The notes beneath the pieces are model-generated. The model worked only from the letters and a program-made list of their open reading frames with translations. It was not told the origin of the DNA and made no database searches. From Mesorhizobium sp. BR1-1-16 (GTDB lineage: Bacteria > Pseudomonadota > Alphaproteobacteria > Rhizobiales > Kaistiaceae), in the NCBI RefSeq assembly GCF_020165495.1, contig NZ_JAIUIE010000004.1, positions 340,694-404,693 of the forward strand: a stretch of DNA of 64,000 nt, read 5' to 3'. Position numbers and translations under genes: made by a program. Numbering within the stretch: the stretch's first letter is position 1; each line of letters starts with the position of its first letter. Shown here in pieces: positions 62,232-64,000 of this stretch.

Positions 62232-63839
62232 CTATACCTCCTCCGCCGCGGCCCGTGGCCACCACTTGATGATGTCATCCATATACGGGTCGAGACTATG
62301 CCCCTTGTCGTCGACTGCATCTGGCGCGACCTGCTGTTGAATGCTCGTCAGTAGCCAACCATAACGCTCCGGCTTTGTCGCCTCGCGCAATGAACGCAAA
62401 GCACCAATTGTCGTGCTCGATCTCAAAAGATCGTGAAGGTCATCAATATTGCAGAAGGCCAGTGGAATCTGGTCTTCAAGCTGCATCTCTGGTTCTTTCG
62501 ACTTGCATAAGTCGCGTGCCCGATTGAGGACATCATCGATCTGATGAGTTGACAACTCGAGCCAAGTATCCATCAACACCACGACGCCTATTGCATCCGC
62601 GACTAACTTCCCCTGAGCTACGCTGGTGAGGCCTCGCCGCACTCGGGAGACGAAGCCCCAGATCTGGAATGCGCCCTTAGCTAAATCTTCAAACGCGGGA
62701 TCCGTTAGCGGGTCGATCGCGTCGCCAAATCTGACGGATATGGGCGCTCTCTTGGCCTTGCACTCTATAACGGCAATTGTTTCGTTGTTCTTGCAGAGAA
62801 AAATATCGGGGCTCTTAACCCTATTTTTTCGGAAATTATACTCGAATTCGGAAACGACTTCGATTTCTGGAATATGTGATGACAAAATAAGCTTACAATA
62901 TTCCTCGAATCTATGAGCAATTTTATTGCGCAATTCACCATCATTGTCAACTAAATCATAATATAAGCCGTTCGTATAACGCTCAACGACCAAATCCGGT
63001 AATGGACAGATAATTATATTATCAGTCTCGATCAATAAGCAGGGCCACTGGCGCAAGATCGATAATTGATACGCTGAGTGCGTCGTCACCTGACGCATTG
63101 CTGCTGCTTTACGGCGAAGTGACGCTTCAGTCTGAGAATAAAGGGAAAAACACTGGCCCAAAGCCCTCAGGTCAATCTTCGATTTGAGATCCGGCAACGG
63201 GCGCACTTGGATAGCCGCATGATTCTGTAGCATTGACGTAATAACAAATCCCGTAAAGCAAAACTCATCTATCGAAACATTGTACTTTCCGAAGAAATGA
63301 TCGGATGCTTCTTGAAAATTATATAAATAAGCGGACTTGAAAAAGGCCGCCTTGTTCAATTTTCCTCTTTGCCAGTGAAACTGGCGCTGCGCGAGCCGGC
63401 GCATTCCATCGAAAACGCTAACCCGACGTAAGGTCAAACCGTCGTCAGCATTCTCTCGATCGTTCATCATCTGCAGAAGCTGCAGAGGCGATGCGAGATT
63501 ATGCGTATCGAGGTATCTAGACGGGCGGTCATCGCGTCGATGTAGAGGCTTCGACAACAGGTACGCATTGACCAGAGATTCCAGCGTCCACTTATGGATG
63601 TTGTGCGGGCCGAGGGCGAACTCAACTGCATATCGCGGTTGTTTGGTGAACCACCGCCAACCAATTTCCTTGCCCTCGCCGATTTTGTCGATCGACCAAA
63701 TCATGCGGATGAAGTCATCAGATCGATCAACAAGCCCAAGCGATCGGGCCAGACGCTTTTGTGCGGCACCCACTTTCAGACGGAGGTATCCAACCGAACG
63801 CTCCCTGGGGTGCGGCTCTTCAAATCCGTCGGAGGTCAA
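62232..63839 (-). CDS. AT-rich hypothetical protein with PD-(D/E)XK nuclease-like motif
   Basis: Protein of 535 residues without signal peptide or membrane segments. Base composition is clearly lower in GC than every other gene here, with codons such as ATA, TTA and AAT common, indicating recent transfer. Residues 325-362 read EIEVVSEFEYNFRKNRVKSPDIFL, then TIAVIECKAKR: Asp345, Glu359 and Lys361 fit PD-(D/E)XK nuclease active sites found in restriction and defence enzymes. The remaining 320 N-terminal residues are unfamiliar. The start is TTG at 63839 with GGAG 9 bases upstream; a TAG two codons further up bounds the frame. It is alone; partners, if any, are beyond the right edge. Function is unproven. 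Confidence 0.7.
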   Translation of the reverse strand: MTSDGFEEPHPRERSVGYLRLKVGAAQKRLARSLGLVDRSDDFIRMIWSIDKIGEGKEIGWRWFTKQPRYAVEFALGPHNIHKWTLESLVNAYLLSKPLHRRDDRPSRYLDTHNLASPLQLLQMMNDRENADDGLTLRRVSVFDGMRRLAQRQFHWQRGKLNKAAFFKSAYLYNFQEASDHFFGKYNVSIDEFCFTGFVITSMLQNHAAIQVRPLPDLKSKIDLRALGQCFSLYSQTEASLRRKAAAMRQVTTHSAYQLSILRQWPCLLIETDNIIICPLPDLVVERYTNGLYYDLVDNDGELRNKIAHRFEEYCKLILSSHIPEIEVVSEFEYNFRKNRVKSPDIFLCKNNETIAVIECKAKRAPISVRFGDAIDPLTDPAFEDLAKGAFQIWGFVSRVRRGLTSVAQGKLVADAIGVVVLMDTWLELSTHQIDDVLNRARDLCKSKEPEMQLEDQIPLAFCNIDDLHDLLRSSTTIGALRSLREATKPERYGWLLTSIQQQVAPDAVDDKGHSLDPYMDDIIKWWPRAAAEEV

Positions 63840-64000
63840 GATCGGCTACTCCATGGGCTTTCTGCGTGAAGTAGACGCAGAAATTCGGATGAGGCGAATT
63901 GTGAGCTTACCGAATTGAGCCGCTCGCTCAAACGTGGACAACTAGTCCCGATCCCGCCTGTCTTCTGGTACTCGGTCGACATCCTCCACCCCCCAAAAAT

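Noticed and set aside
1..64000. tRNA or rRNA genes, insertion sequences, integrase, prophage
   Set aside because: Reading both strands I found no cloverleaf with conserved T-loop, no rRNA segment and no transposase or phage protein in any frame.

Overview
The window is GC-rich DNA from an alphaproteobacterium, most likely a member of the Hyphomicrobiales (Rhizobiales). The strongest markers are a complete acpXL-fabZXL-fabF2XL-fabF1XL-adh2XL-lpxXL operon for the very-long-chain acyl group of lipid A, a RegB/RegA (ActS/ActR) redox pair, an intracellular PHB depolymerase, an hmuP-hmuTUV/hmuR heme locus, and MmcB and DUF2852 proteins. A free-living, redox-flexible soil or water bacterium fits; a genus cannot be named from this sequence alone. 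Almost every gene is chromosomal in character. The exception is the last gene (62232-63839), which is visibly richer in A and T than the rest. Layout from left to right. 1-8981: end of an MFS exporter; divergent methionine-salvage genes mtnA and mtnC; a DMT transporter; a dienelactone hydrolase; and a ribose-type ABC importer (binding protein, double ATPase, permease) behind an FGGY sugar kinase. 9059-17885: iron block with hmuP, hmuT, hmuU, hmuV on the minus strand, and a TonB-dependent receptor, an IsdG/HmuQ-type heme monooxygenase, a DHA2 exporter and a siderophore-interacting ferric reductase on the plus strand. Palindromic operator candidates precede several of these. 17971-24941: a D-lyxose isomerase, the sulfate importer sbp-cysTWA with an adjacent four-cysteine Rrf2 regulator, a FucU mutarotase and a DUF1624 membrane protein. 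25028-32826: a 2OG-Fe(II) oxygenase and a three-gene transglutaminase/DUF2126 - circularly permuted ATP-grasp/alpha-E - transglutaminase cluster, a predicted peptide-bond-forming or tagging system of unknown substrate. 33027-38408: the lipid A very-long-chain fatty acid operon. In it FabF2XL has lost all three catalytic residues of a ketosynthase while FabF1XL keeps them, as in a KS-alpha/KS-beta pair. 38442-50526: a FAD monooxygenase/TetR pair with two tandem perfect operators, MmcB, a YgjP-like metallopeptidase, DUF2852, PHB depolymerase divergent from regB-regA, rlmN, a Tat-exported carbonic anhydrase, an exported Ntn-hydrolase and a TetR regulator. 50774-61800: MFS exporter, prmB, alpha/beta hydrolase, a secreted protein made of three Cys-paired repeats, a small metal-related pair (DUF305 plus a Cys/His protein), two GNAT acetyltransferases, a LysR regulator, lepA, an EEP-family hydrolase and a VOC protein. 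61915-62180 holds two REP/BIME-like inverted repeats, and the window ends in a standalone AT-rich gene with a PD-(D/E)XK nuclease motif, a plausible horizontally acquired defence or nuclease gene. No rRNA, tRNA, CRISPR array or insertion sequence was recognised.
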